A stretch of DNA of 6,991 nucleotides from Methylobacteriaceae bacterium. Lineage in GTDB: Bacteria; Pseudomonadota; Alphaproteobacteria; Rhizobiales; Beijerinckiaceae. The position numbers were made by a program, and so were the translations under genes. The notes beneath the pieces were generated by a model. The model searched no databases. It was given only the letters and a program-made list of their open reading frames with translations, and was not told the origin of the DNA. Positions 6,888-6,991 of this stretch are shown here, piece after piece; position 1 is the first letter of the stretch, and each line of letters starts with the position of its first letter. The stretch lies in contig JAFAPJ010000277.1 of NCBI GenBank assembly GCA_019247255.1, positions 1 to 6,991 on the forward strand, written 5' to 3'.

Positions 6888-6991
6888 GCCGTCGGGTCCG
6901 TCGAACGTGCGTTCGGGTCTGCGTCCGGTGCGTCGCCACCCTGCGCCGGAAGCAAGGCGAGCGCGGCCCGGGCGAGGCTCGCGCCGATGGC
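6884..6991 (-). CDS. C-terminal end of an unidentified minus-strand gene (partial)
   Basis: A frame open from the right edge ends in TGA at 6884-6886, giving 35 visible residues: an Ala/Leu-rich helix-like start (AIGASLARAALALLP) and then a polar Asp/Pro/Ala tail. 28 of 35 third positions are G or C, in keeping with coding sequence here. It would lie 55 bases upstream of the transporter gene on the same strand and could share its transcript. The end of a helical regulator would fit, but no family is recognisable. A plus-strand frame starting at 6866 competes for the same bases, so this call is tentative. Confidence 0.4.
   Translation of the reverse strand, partial: AIGASLARAALALLPAQGGDAPDADPNARSTDPTA

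Noticed and set aside
1..6991. CRISPR arrays, insertion sequences, att sites, tRNA or rRNA genes
   Set aside because: The only regular repeat is the coding PAS repeat, with no short spaced repeats, terminal inverted repeats or transposase motifs. I recognised no tRNA or rRNA signature by eye.

Overview
The window is about two-thirds G+C, has strongly GC-biased third codon positions and holds tightly packed genes. The gene families (alphaproteobacterial-type fatty-acid oxidation multienzyme, a soluble multi-PAS chemoreceptor, DinB-fold and MFS proteins) suggest an alphaproteobacterium of the Hyphomicrobiales, perhaps Methylobacteriaceae-like. That placement is an inference from style and families, not from a search.

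Layout from left to right. Bases 1-1899 (+) are the 3' nine-tenths or so of a two-domain beta-oxidation enzyme (enoyl-CoA hydratase / 3-hydroxyacyl-CoA dehydrogenase, FadB/FadJ family) whose start lies outside the window. Eleven bases later begins a two-gene MNT/HEPN toxin-antitoxin module: a 97-residue MntA-type nucleotidyltransferase (1911-2204) and a 115-residue HepT-type HEPN protein (2204-2551) that overlap by one base. After a 120-base convergent gap comes a large gene on the minus strand (2672-4858). It encodes a soluble receptor with five PAS domains, the first three being an exact-period tandem repeat, followed by a short chemoreceptor signalling hairpin. A 170-base divergent intergenic region separates it from a DinB-fold metalloprotein gene (5030-5536, +). 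That gene converges at close range with a 12-helix MFS transporter gene (5569-6828, -). The last ~110 bases probably hold the C-terminal end of another minus-strand gene, but a competing plus-strand reading frame exists there.

No single pathway links these genes: they are metabolism, a small self-regulated toxin module, sensory signalling and transport placed side by side. I see no phage, IS, CRISPR, tRNA or rRNA. The part most worth a second look is the MNT/HEPN pair. Both proteins depart from the textbook catalytic motifs: the antitoxin has Ser where the third carboxylate is expected, and the toxin has Gly where the HEPN Arg is expected. The second is the triplicated PAS array attached to an unusually short signalling domain. 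I found no convincing entirely new system here.
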